A stretch of 64,000 bases of DNA, taken from contig NC_081415.1 in NCBI RefSeq assembly GCF_030272615.1, forward strand, positions 104,977,796-105,041,795, read 5' to 3'. The notes below the pieces were generated by a model, which saw only the letters and a program-made list of their open reading frames with translations, searched no databases and had not been told where the DNA came from. Below, piece by piece: positions 23,175 to 34,212 of the stretch. The stretch comes from Cryptomeria japonica. Its lineage: Eukaryota; Streptophyta; Pinopsida; Cupressales; Cupressaceae. Position 1 is the first letter of the stretch. The number at the start of each line of letters is the position of its first letter. The translations under genes were made by a program, and so were the position numbers.

Positions 23175-24473
23175 CTATAATTGAAATCCCTTATCTACCA
23201 ATTGTCCTACACTCAAAAGATTATGCTTCAAACCTTCAACATAATAAACATTGTCAGTATTGTTCTTACCATCCAATGATATAGTTCCTTTTCCCTTAAT
23301 CATACATGCCTTCTCATCTCCAAATCTAACTAATCCACCATTAAATTCTTGCAAAGATAGAAAATTTCCTTTATCTCCAGTCATATGATGTGAACAACCA
23401 CTGTCAATTACCCATTCATCCTTATCCTCAATTTTAGCAGTAAGTGCATTCTCCTCAGGTACATTCTCTTCCAGTGTCGGATCATCTTCCTTGATAGCCA
23501 AGAATACCCATTCTTTCCCATTGTCAGATCCACTAGCAGAGTCTTCTATCGGTTCATCATCTGAATCAATAATGCCTTCCTCATCCGCTATGTAGTATAA
23601 TTTGTTTTTATTGAATCTATACTTGTTCTGATTAGGCTTAAATGATCTCTTAACTCTTTCTTCAAATCTTAAATTCCTTTTAGGACATCGAGATGCAAAA
23701 TGACCAATCTTATTACATGCAAAACATTTAAAAGGTGCTTTTCCTTCATACTTACTTCCTACCGGTCCTTTCGGTTCTCTTCTAGCAAATAGTGCTTCAA
23801 GTTGCTCAAACTCTTCATCTTCACTCTTCATATCTTCTAATTCTTTTGCGTATAAAACTCTCCAATCTTTCTTACCAGTTGTAGATGTAGATGCATGAAA
23901 AGCAGGTTTAGTTTTCACAACTCCAGAAGGTCCAAATTCCTCAAGCTCAAAAGTAGATAGTTTCCCAGCCAAAGTATCTCTGTTGATAGATGTATTAGCC
24001 ATTTTTCTCAACTCATTAATAGCAGTACCCTTTATTATGTAAGCCAGTGGTAGGGCTCTCAGGACTTTAGAAACAATCTCATCTTCGCGCAGAGTTCCAC
24101 CACAACATTGAATTCCCATAACAATCTCATTTACTCTTTCCATGAATGCAATAATCCTTTCAACTTCTTCCATCTTTAGATTTTCATATCTCACTTGGTA
24201 ACCATCAAGTTTAGCAATCTTCACTATAGGGTCATCTTCATTAAAGGTTTGCAATTTATTCCATATAGCCTTTCCAGATGATTTGTTTATTAATCCCATA
24301 ATTTGTTGATCAAAAAGTGCACACAAGAGGGCTTCTCTTTCTCTATAATCATTCTCAAGCTCCTTGTCTAGGTTTGTCAGAGGAGGATGACCAGATCCCA
24401 GATTAAAGGGTGTGACACCATTCTGTGTGATCTCCCAAATTTCCTTGCCAAGACATCTCAGATGAGTCTCCAT
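23175..24473 (-). pseudogene. copia-2 gag and protease
   Basis: This 432-codon open stretch begins at METHLRCLG, which corresponds to an internal position of gag in copia-1 (MQVHLRCIG), so the true N-terminus is lost. It holds the UBN2-type gag core, an intact CCHC zinc knuckle (CFACNKIGHFASRC near 23735-23690), an acidic linker and the protease start with an intact DSGCSHHMT motif near 23400. It ends in the GAG-pre-integrase block (YVEGLKHNLLSVGQL). A stop at about 23173 ends the frame. Confidence 0.9.
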
Positions 24474-24504
24474 CTAAATCTTCCATGTTGATGGAAATGT
24501 AATT

Positions 24505-25413
24505 GTGGACCTTTCCCCAGATATGATAGCAATGACTTTTAGAATACCAGTAAGGGAAAAGGTATTGGTGATAACAAAAGAGCGAGTTGTTTCTCTGTTT
24601 AGAAAGAACACTTCTAATTTAAAAAGGCACATTAATGAAGCATGGCTATCAGAGCCAAGAAAAACCGGTCTCAAAGCAACAGATATTCTGAGGGCGGATT
24701 TTCAAGAGCCCCAAAGAGACCTTATTATTATGATAAGAAGAGTCTTTGGGAAGGCAGATTGCAGGCACTTTCACATATGGATGTTTCACTATATGACCAC
24801 AATTTTGATTGGAAAAGATTATTTTGATTCGCCGCAGATCATTTCTGACAATATCCATAATCAAATGATTACAATCCAGTAGACAAAGAAGTTCATCATG
24901 ACTTCTTATGTAGTATGGCTGGTCACCTGAGCTGGTAAATTTCTAGGGTTAAAGATTGAGGGAAAATTAGGAGAAGAAACTGGGCAAAAAAGGGTATGGG
25001 AGTATTATGCTCAGCTACCTATCTCTCAAGCTAAATTACATTTCAAGAGAATAAATGATGCATTTATTTATGTTGTAATAATAAAACATACAGGAGATGT
25101 AGGATATAGGCTAACCGTTGAATCCATGCAAATGATTAAAATGTGGGGGTGTTGGTTCTTGCAAAACCAATGGTCTACTTACCTTCGGGTTAGTGGGTTC
25201 ACAGGTAACTCATTCCTCCTACCTAGATATTGTAGTAACAAGATAATTATTTTGGAGTATGCTAGGCACTTGGCGAGTCTGCAAGCATTATTGACACTCA
25301 AGAACAAGATTGGAATAACCTTGCCTATTTCTCTTGAACATTATACATGTCCAAACATTCAAGCAACTAAGGCAGCCGAGCCAGAACTGCAAGATTTGAG
25401 TTTAAAATAGTTT
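24505..25413 (+). pseudogene. Unknown protein, N-terminal domain, of non-autonomous LTR element D
   Basis: One plus-strand frame runs from about 24505 to 25410 with two stops (24880-24882 and about 24926). It has a conserved-looking globular pattern with aromatic residues (HFHIWMFHYMTTILIGKDYF, VWEYYAQLPISQAKLHF, MIKMWGCWFLQNQW). I do not recognise the family. It is not gag, protease, integrase or reverse transcriptase. It continues downstream in other frames and ends before a polypurine tract and LTR, so I infer the internal protein of a non-autonomous LTR element, comparable with the ORF of LARD-type elements or the plant transposon-protein families of unknown role. Confidence 0.5.
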
Positions 25414-26270
25414 GATTATGCTCGTGAGATTTATGATCCCTATGGAAAATTGAAGCAAATGATGCCAAAATCATATGAGGGACATAAGCCCACCTTGGAG
25501 GATTTTTTTGGCCAACCTCCAAGATAATTTTGAAGTAAGAGAGAATGGATATTACAGGTTGTCAGTACCCCAAATCAGGAATTTTAAGATTGAAACAAAT
25601 ATCCCTAAGGAGTTGAGGGATGACAGTGAACTGTTTGATCCTACATCCAAAGAGAAGGGAATTGATCAAAAACCCCTCACTCCCATCAGATGGTCCAACC
25701 AAGAAGAGTTGGATATTGAAAATGTTACAGACAAAGTTTTGGAAAGGACAAGGAAATGGTTAAGTTTAAGGATTCGTCCTAGTGCTGCTAAGGAAAAGAA
25801 AAAGGGGAAAGCAATTGATAACCCTCAGACCAAAGTACACAAGGAATATGTAAGGAGAACAAGGTCTAATTCAAAAAAGAATATTTCTACTTATCCTGAA
25901 GAAGCAACATCGCCAATTGACAACCGAGAGCTCAAGAGACAATTGGATGCTAATATGAAAGAGTCCCAATTTTTAAAAACTACTGCAAAGCATGAGATCA
26001 CTACAAGGTTATAGGCTATCCCACAAGCTTCTATCACTCACATCCTTCCTACTATTGGTCTTGTTCTAGGTGAAGGAAGCTCTCAAGCTAAGACAACTAA
26101 AACACCACCGCCTCCTACCTCTCAAACAAAGGAATCCGAAGTGCAACCTCCTATACTTCTTCTACACAACAAGCTACACCTACTCCAGTACCAACACAAC
26201 AGTCATCATCAATAATATTGAAACAGATTCAGATGAAGATGACGAGCCTATTGCAGTTGTATAAAAGAAG
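25414..26270 (+). pseudogene. Unknown protein of element D, middle part
   Basis: 25475-26014 is open in a frame different from the N-terminal part. It contains a basic segment (KEKKKGKAIDNPQTKVHKEY, then RRTRSNSKKN) and a short stretch of charged helix. 26015-26270 continues as a Pro/Thr/Gln-rich linker, broken by stops (after TTRL at 26012-26014) and by further frame shifts, toward an acidic patch (ETDSDEDDEPIAVV). Low-complexity linkers followed by a coiled coil suggest a structural or particle protein. No enzyme motif is visible. Confidence 0.4.
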
Positions 26271-27044
26271 AGAAAATTAGAAAAGAAACAAAAATAACCA
26301 CAGAAGGAGCCTGCTACAATCCAACCAGAGAAGCAACTAGAGGCTACAAAAGAGCCAACCGTACAAGTGCAACTAATGGAGATCCATGTATAGGTTACAG
26401 AAGAAGAGACACTTGATGATGAAGATGATGAACAAGATGAAAGGATGGTCCTCACTCCTCAAGACCAAGAAATATTGCTTCAATAGTTGGGAGGAGATGA
26501 GCAAGGGCATAAAGATGAAACACAATGACCATTTGAAGAAGAAGTTTCTGAAAAGTTGGAAGAAATATGTCAACAAATCGATCAATCTCTTCAAACTAGT
26601 CTCGCCCAACAAGTTTCTCAATTTAATCAAATCCCATCAACTCCTCAAGATCAGTAGGATCAGCAAGAGCATCCATAGGAGGAACATCAAGGTGAAGATC
26701 AACAACAAGAAGATGAAGGACAAAATTTAGAGGCTCATAAGGTCACTGCAGAAGTAGCAGTATAGGGAGAGGAACATGATGACGCTTTCCCACAATGGTT
26801 AAGTTTTCCTTTTTAAAAAAAAGAGAAGGTCGTCCTCCCTAGTATAACATTACAAGATGTGATTACGAAGTCTTTGAGGAGAACAAAGAAAGAAAAAACT
26901 ATTTATCATCTTTCAAGAACATACTCTAAAGAAGTAATCGTTGATATAGCAGCACCAGTACAGGATGCCTAAGGATCCTCTTAAGCTACTCCTAGGTATC
27001 AAGTGTCTACAGTGAATATGGGTAAATAGACCAAGTGGAGAGAG
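26271..27044 (+). pseudogene. Low-complexity Gln/Glu-rich linker of element D
   Basis: Plus-strand translation in several frames gives stretches rich in Gln, Glu, Asp and Lys, with an acidic run near 26410-26450 and Gln-rich repeats near 26650-26760. Stops and frameshifts are frequent. It joins the basic middle part to the C-terminal coiled coil at 27045. Peptides read from the minus strand in this interval look like antisense shadows of this simple-sequence linker. Confidence 0.35.
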
Positions 27045-27524
27045 ATGAATCCTCAACTCAAGCACATTCATTATTTATTTCAAAAACTCTGGACATTTTA
27101 TTTATTCATTAAAGACATTAAGAATAAAACAGAGGCAATTGAGAAAGAGATCACCGATCTCTCAAATAAGTTGACCACCAAGCCAAATTCAGTTCAGAAT
27201 TTTTATACAAAGCTTCAACAGCTCATGGCTCAACAATTGGACTTAAGAAATGAAGAACACAAGATCAGGATGGACATAATGACACTTCAGACATTATTCC
27301 TTCCTCGTCTTTCTTCAGTCCAAGAACAGATCAACCGAGCCACATATTTATCTACTACTCAAGAGGGAAGCACTTTAGATGGCTTAATATCACTATTGGC
27401 TGATATTCAAGCACATAATTCTTTAATGGACAGTGTAAAGAATGCACTCTCTATCGCTCTCACCGACGCTCGGACCAAGTACAAATCCATTTTTGACCAG
27501 TTACCGCCCCCGAATGGAAATTAA
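27045..27524 (+). pseudogene. Coiled-coil C-terminal ORF of element D
   Basis: This 159-codon open frame is rich in Leu, Ile, Lys, Glu and Gln in heptad-like spacing (IKNKTEAIEKEITDLSNKL, QQLMAQQLDLRNEEHKIRMD), so a long coiled coil is likely. It ends at a TAA (27522-27524). A polypurine-rich 3' region and an LTR follow. The order matches the remnant at 1-707 and its LTR. I infer that both are the C-terminal part of the same kind of element protein. No known domain is recognised. Confidence 0.5.
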
Positions 27525-27929
27525 GTTTTTGATGTTTGTCAAAAAGGGGGAGTGATACTATATTTGGGAAGTAATATGTTACAGTACTAGGGGATTGATA
27601 CAGTATTAATATAGTTTTGAGTGAATGATATAGTTTTCGGAGTATAGTATATAGGGGGAGTATACCAAGCAGAATAAGCAGAGTATCCAAGAATAGTGAA
27701 CCGAGCTGTATACAGGACAGTAAGCACAGAACAAGAACAGATCATCAAGCATGCAAAAATCAGAGTTATCTACAGTATATCGACAAGGGAAGTATATCTG
27801 ATATATTATTTTATTGACTATTGTATATACTGTCAGTATAGTCAAATTTTGCAAAGTATATAGATTATTGTGTTATAACTTTGAAAGTAGTTTTTGTCAA
27901 ACATCTCAACTAATGTCAAAAGGGGAGAT
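27525..27929 (+). other. 3' untranslated region and polypurine tract of element D
   Basis: G-rich tracts recur (AAAAAGGGGGAGTG near 27543 and AGGGGGAGTA near 27653). The last one (GTCAAAAGGGGAGAT, about 27915-27929) directly precedes the LTR. Confidence 0.65.
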
Positions 27930-29070
27930 TGTTACTACTTATCAGATTGCCATTAGTTTTATGTCAAAGTTATACTATATACTTTAGTCGGTTATCTATT
28001 ACCGAAATATTCAGTCGGTATGTACAGTCTAGTTGGTTACAGAAGAAAGCAGTCAGAGAACACAGTATACACTGAGCTGTCTACCGAGTATCTTTAACAG
28101 TCTACTGAGCAGCAAAGATGACACACTGAGTTGATTTACACCGAGTGAAAAGTGTTACCAGATTCATTGAACCTGGACATGCATATGAAAACGTGTTACA
28201 AGATCGAGGCACATCTAACCATTATCACATTGGAAATTGCACTTACAGATTGTGTATGATTTTGAGGTTATCTAACCAATGAAATATTTTGCATGGTTAT
28301 TCATTCAATAAATCGTGTTTGTAAGATCGAAGCAATGAAATGGATCACCGTCATAAGAGATCTATTTATACAGCATGAGTTTAAAGAGTTAAAGGTGTGT
28401 GCATGAGTGTAAGAAGACTGTTACAGAGACACAGAGGTCACCGAGAAGGTTTTCAGAGAACAGTCGAAGAACAGAGTAAATAGAAGGGTTTACCGAGTTA
28501 CTATATGGGTTACCGAGGTATGCTATAAGCAAGGTAACATATTCTGAGCACATAGAATCTACTATAACATTCCAGATGTAAAGTTACAGATATTTGTAAT
28601 GATTTTATTGTAATATTGTGAAGTTGTAAGAGAAACATTTAACAGGGTAAAAGACTCTAATCAAGTCTATAAATTGTAAAGCCTCTAACCAGGTGCAGCA
28701 TTTAGATGAAGTGTTGTAAAATCCTTTAGCAAGGTAGATCTAACAGATATTGTTACTCCTAACAGGGTATGTTATCAGAAATAGCTAAACATGTAGTTCT
28801 AACCAAGCACTCTTTATTATTGCATTAGTGAAGTTGTGGGTGCCATCCCCACCACAGTTTTTCTCTCTAACCAAGAGTTTTTGTGTAATCAAAATATATG
28901 TGTTATGGAGTGAATCATGTATGATTGTTATCTATTTGTTTTAGTTTTATATTATGTTACTGCACTATTCGGTTTATGCATAACAGTAAAGATATTGTTG
29001 AAGAAATGTTTTGAAGTACTGATTCACCCCTCCCCTCTCAGTACATTAGCTTTCCATATTGGGCCTAACA
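27930..29070 (+). repeat. 3' LTR of element D
   Basis: This 1141-bp repeat begins TGTTACTACTT and ends GGCCTAACA. It shows the shared terminal module: hairpin GTGGG/CCCAC at 28836-28852 and ACTGATTCACCCC...CTCAGT at about 29019-29043. Short CCTAAC-GGGT motifs are scattered through 28630-28800. No 5' partner is in the window. The small predicted peptide at 28917-29123 is not supported. Confidence 0.85.
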
Positions 29071-30212
29071 TTTTGGTCTCGGGGGAGTCGGTTGACGTTG
29101 AGATAAATCACTTGAAATTGTGATTACATCGAGTTCTTCATTTAAACGTGTCATGATATGTTAACACATAGTAGAATTATATTATATAGAAATAATTATC
29201 ATGTTGTTGAAACGTATTAGTCTAAAAAAATACTTAGTAATAAGTGTAAACTTTATGTTTTTTTAGTTGTAGTTAGATTTTATGGTAAAGTGAGAGTGGG
29301 TATGCATAAATGTGTACTTAAGGTTCAAATAGAAAAATTATATATTTATCTATGATATGTTAGGAATCATTAAGTGACCATTTATATATTTCACTTAAAT
29401 CTATTTGATTTTTGTATCTTCTTAAAAATAATAAATCATATAATATATATATAGATTATATTGATAATTTTGAAAACCTGTCGTAATATGTACAAATAAT
29501 ATGCTCTTGTGTTTTTTTGTATATATCATAAAATCTAATTACACAAATATTAATACTTTATAAAATTTTAATACCATATTTTTTTATCCACTAATACTTT
29601 AATAAACTTTAATATGACACTAATTTATTACATCTTGTACCTAAATGAATCAACTAATTTACAAACATTTGCAACACAAAAATAACCACTACATTATATT
29701 TCTCTTAATATATTATACAAAGAGTAAAAGGGGAAATAATTATTGAGTTGAACCAAATGTAGGCTGGCAGAACCTAGATTGATTTACCTCTTCATTTTCA
29801 TGCCATGATTGCTTTCAGCACCTCCAAAAGACAATTTGCAGTTGTCCACCATCACATGTACACATGTGCCCAATTATTTTCATTTATTTAGAAATATGTG
29901 TTGTTGTGATTCTGTTGCTTTGGCTAGAGAAAATCTTCCAAGTCTCCCTAGTGTAACTAAGTGAATATAAACTTTGATTCTTCATTTCTATAGTTTGACT
30001 ATCTTGACTTGAATCTTAAATCTATATGGTATATAGCTCCTCGTACTATCTCTTCTTATTGTCTCTCACAACTCCCGATTTATCGCTATAAGTCCTAGAT
30101 TGTGTAAGTCCCACTTTGTTGGCCAATGTAAGGCATTTTAAAAGGGCAAATTCAAACAGTAAGACTTGTGATTTGAGCGAGGATTTGAGTGCAAGTTTGA
30201 GCGTACTAGATA
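29071..30212. other. AT-rich interval before the pararetrovirus
   Basis: No gene was recognised. The first bases (TTTTGGTCTCGGGGG) weakly resemble a primer-binding site. The right part may include viral leader sequence, but no defining signal could be placed. Confidence 0.4.
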
Positions 30213-30840
30213 TGGAGCCTTCAACCAGTAATCAAGAGCATACAAATGCATGAAATGTTGAGGCAAGTTTTACACACTTCTTTGCACAATCTGAACAAGA
30301 CTTCTCATTGGAAATTTCTTCTTCCAATGCATTAGATCATAGTGATAGATTTGTTGATAAAGAGTTAAGTCCCTAAGATAAAAGATGCAGAAATATACAA
30401 AGATATCCCTAAGGGCCTTAAAAGAGTATTTTCATTACAAATTTGTTAGTCGTTGTAAGGTAGCTGAGTTAGAACATGTGGTAACTAATGGATCTGAAGC
30501 AAATCTAACGTTATTCACTAAAACAAAAATTGGTGAGCTCCAACATCAAGCAAGAGTTGATCCCTGAAACTACCAGTATATGTATTTGTCATATGTCAAA
30601 ATAGGGATCGTAGGTCATTACAGGAAAGGATTGCCCATTATTGTCTTAATGTTGTTAAAAGATGCTAGAATTAATAAAACCTCCCATTCACTTTTAGGAG
30701 GATCCTGTGATTCTATGGCAAATGGACCAATCTATATAGATTGTTCCTTGGATTATCCTGTCAGCCTTAAAGATGAAAATTTGGATGATGTCTTGTTTTA
30801 CCTCTCTGAGATTCTTGGTCCATTATTGCTTGTATAACAA
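30213..30840 (+). pseudogene. Pararetrovirus movement-protein-like domain (30K superfamily)
   Basis: The N-terminal segment starts at ATG 30213 and shifts frame. 30385-30567 and 30580-30837 share a frame with one stop between (30565-30567). The second segment has the order typical of 30K movement proteins: a beta-strand with YVKIGIVGHYRKG, an L-DAR-like turn, a LLGG segment and a late NGPIYID-CSLDYPVSLKDENLDDVL region. Movement proteins carry the virus between plant cells. The assignment is by pattern, with no search behind it. The stops rule out function. Confidence 0.6.
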
Positions 30841-33325
30841 ATCTCTTCCATTGATGAAAAATCCTAGAAAGGCCCTATCTCCCGAGGAAACCTTGTCTAC
30901 AGTCTGGAAATCTACTAGTCCAACAACTCAGCTAAGAGGCCCTTGTATGATTAAACATAAAGACATCAGAATGCCTACTTCATAGGCACTTGAACTCTAG
31001 AGTGAGGATGTTCAATAGGAGAAACCTTCTCAATTGCAAGAAATTAGTATTCAAGAAATTGATGACAAAGCTATTTTGAATTTTTCTATGTCACTTGTTT
31101 CACGTACTCACTCTTTGCATATCAAAAGAGTTTTCAATTATAACAAAGATAAAAGTTCATCAGCCCACATGTCATTTGATGTTCCTCCATCAACAGTTCA
31201 ACCTGCACCTGTTGGGAACACCTTTTTCAATTTTCAAAAGGGAAAAGCCTATGTTGGGAACAAATATGTCTTCTTGTACTCATGTCCATTTCTCTAAATT
31301 AGAAAATGGTCTTATGAAATGTGCTATTTGTAATTTCATTTTCCAATATTGTAAAGTGCGCATGATGTCCGAAAAGACTGTTTCTTTGCCTATTTCTGAT
31401 ATCTCTCATCAAGACAATATGATTTTTGATACTCCTGCAGGCAAATCTGTTATCCCTGGAATCCTTCCTTCTTTTAAGGATTTCATGCAATATGACACTG
31501 CAGGCAAATATCAAATTGAATTATCACCTCAACATGTTTCTATTACTAGTGATCAACATGTCTATAGTTAGAGAAAGTTACTCAATTGATCTAACCTCTG
31601 TATGCACAAGAAAATTCTTCTCTCCCAAGACCTTTGCTATCAGCAACAAAGGAAACTCCTTACTCAAGAACAAAAATCTTCTACCACTCAAGCTAACATG
31701 AATTCCATTCTTTCTCAATTGCAAACCCTTGAAACCTATTTAACTAATGAATGGAAATCTTTTGTCTATGCTGAGATCGCACGTCTTCGTGCTGACTACA
31801 CTCTTTTCAAGAGTGAAGTGGGAGCTTGGTGGGGCAAACAACAGCAAAATCAGTACCAACATGAACAACATTTCAAGTCTGATGTTTCTACTATGGTAAA
31901 GGTTATCCAGAGAATAAACATTATTTCTCAGAGTATCAGTCAAACTACATTACATCTTGAAAATTCTATAGTAAAACAAGTTGAGGAAGTCAAAACACAT
32001 GTGTCTGCATCTATATTAGTTCCATCCCAGCCATCAAAAAAATTAAGCTTTCCACCTAGTTCAGGCAGTTATCTTCAAGCTCAATATTCTAGCAAGGGTT
32101 TAAATCCTAAGCTTCCAGATCCAACTATTGGGAAATCTTGGGACACTGCTCTAGGAAAAATGAGAGAAGTTACACCAAAATAAAAACAACAAGGAAAACT
32201 AAAAATGACCAGAGGAAATGATCCATATAGAAATTTATAAAACTTCAAAGCAAAAACTCCTCCCTTGGTTAACTTTGATACATATGATGGAGTAGAAAAC
32301 ATGAGGAGTATTGATTCCATAAGATCATGGGTCAAGAGTTATACATCTACCAGTTCAGGTGTCAATACTGGCGATGTGATCCGACAAGCCCTATAAAGAA
32401 TAACGAGATTGACCAAAAGAGTTTGGGATAGGCTAGATGAAACATACTAAAACGATCTTATCTATAGTGAAATAGATCAAGTCTGATCTTAGTTTATCAG
32501 AATATTTGTTGGTAGAACTGATTCAATGGAAAGAATGGCTTATAATAGATTTGTTCTAAATAAATGTAAGGATATGTCCATGTTCAAACAATATTGTAAA
32601 GAATAGTATGAAATTTTTTATTGGTCTGGAAAGGAACAAAATCAGGAAGTGATGTTTACAACTTTTGTTAAGAGCTTTAAAGGAATAGGATAATATTATC
32701 ATAAAAGAGTTATGGAAAACTTAGTCTATGAACAACTTGAAATGAAGGAGCTCACCTTTCCACAACTTGTGCAGTATCTTACATAAATCAATGAACAAAT
32801 ATGTAATGATATGAGAAAGGAAAAAGAAATGGAAAGGGTTAGACCTTTAATATCTCCTTCAATATGCAAACAAATCACTTCAGGATTTCAGTTTATAGAA
32901 CCTAGGGGTCAAAAAACTCATAAAAGAAAGTGCAAAGATAGATCTTGTTCGGGTTCTTCTAGAAAGCAGGGAGAATACGTAAAGAAAATATTTTCTAAGA
33001 AAAGAGGATTCTTTTGAAAGAAAGATACAGTCAAGAAGAAATCTAACTAGAAACCAACATGTTACATCTGCAAAGGAGAACATTATGAAAACAAATGTCT
33101 AGAAAGAAATAAAGGAAAACATAGAGGAAAAGTTAGAAAACTTAAAGAAGCAAGGTTAGATAATTCAGATGAATATCTCTACATAAATGATTATGCCTCT
33201 GACCCTAAAGATATTATTATAACTGAGGAAGATGAAATGGATCAATTAGATGATAATGAAGAAATTTTTGATCTTGACAACAAGTCTGAAGATTCAGACA
33301 CAGAAACATCTTAAGTGTCATTCTT
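30841..33325 (+). pseudogene. Pararetrovirus capsid region with zinc knuckle
   Basis: Downstream of the movement domain the frame changes repeatedly. 31602-32183 is open and contains a likely helical segment. 32200-32800 carries conserved-looking capsid residues with several stops. A basic region near 32890-33010 precedes a zinc knuckle at about 33061-33101 that reads CYICKGEHYENKC. Its Cys-to-His spacing is one residue shorter than the usual C-x2-C-x4-H-x4-C. Acidic residues follow to 33314. Zinc knuckles of this sort bind the viral genome RNA. Confidence 0.6.
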
Positions 33326-34212
33326 TGTTCGAACGATGTGGGAAAAAAGATATTCTACAAACCCAACACTAGATGAAGCCATTAATGAAATATGTAGAAT
33401 AGAACAAATCCAAAATGGAATGAATGTAAGACTAGAAATATGGAGAAAAAACAAAGAAAATTTGATAAGGCTAGAAGAGAAAAATGAATACCTTCTTAAT
33501 CAAATAGATAAGCCTTCATCTTCTGCCAGACCTATTGTATATTCATGTTTGGAAAAATCCATACCTCTTAATCAAATAAATTTCTCTGAAGCACCTGCCA
33601 GTGGTAGTATGGCTCGAAGAATCTAGCGTAGGCATAGAATTGAGTTTCTTCGCAAGGTAATTCATCAGGCTACAAAAGAAATTCAAGAATTAGAAGATGA
33701 AGAAAATGACAATCTTACAGAGGAATTGATGAAGGGAAAATAAATGGAAGCTTTCATTTCTTGCTTCAATGAATTTTCTCTAGTTCCTATAACTCTGACT
33801 CCTTCAACAAAAGAGGAAGAAGAACTTTATAACCAAGAGAAAATCTATATCCCTCTTATGGAAGAAGCATTACAGGTTGAAGGATTTGATCCCAACACAA
33901 GTGAAGAAATCCCTAAACAACTCAGAGCCTTTAAACAACTTGTAACAACTTCATACCTTGGTCTTGAACTGCAAATTCATTTTCAGGGAATCAAATCCTA
34001 TCCACTATCTTTCTTATGGTATATTGACGTTGATCTAAACATTGTCGGATATTATTGTTTTCCTGCAAACCAGTGGATAGAAGCCATCATTGAAATTACC
34101 TTTGGAAATGGAAAACATGATTCCCATCTCATATGTAAATCCCCAATTGAATTTTCAGATGGACACATTGATGAAATTGTTTTTGTTCATTATGAGATAG
34201 ATTGGATATGAT
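33315..34212 (+). pseudogene. Pararetrovirus linker between capsid and reverse transcriptase
   Basis: 33315-33626 encodes a charged, probably helical stretch, and 33744-34211 is open for 155 codons (MEAFISCFNEF...). I see no aspartic protease D-T/S-G triplet, although a protease is expected between capsid and reverse transcriptase. The 155-codon segment with YYCFPANQW may be a diverged protease or another domain; I do not recognise it. Confidence 0.4.

Larger units (their letters stand above)
18813..24480 (-). mobile_element. 5'-truncated Ty1/copia retrotransposon, copia-2 (minus strand)
   Basis: Only the 3' LTR (18813-20010) is present. Reading leftward on the minus strand, gag, protease, integrase, reverse transcriptase and RNase H run from about 24480 to 20420, then the polypurine tract and the LTR. 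The similarity to copia-1 gag stops about 15 bp upstream of codon ATG 24473, and no 5' LTR or primer-binding site follows. Sequence of another element begins there. The coding part is much better preserved than that of copia-1. No target duplication can be checked because one end is gone. Confidence 0.9.

Noticed and set aside
32880-33083. Minus-strand peptide with a hydrophobic start
   Set aside because: It is antisense to the basic region and zinc knuckle of the viral capsid.
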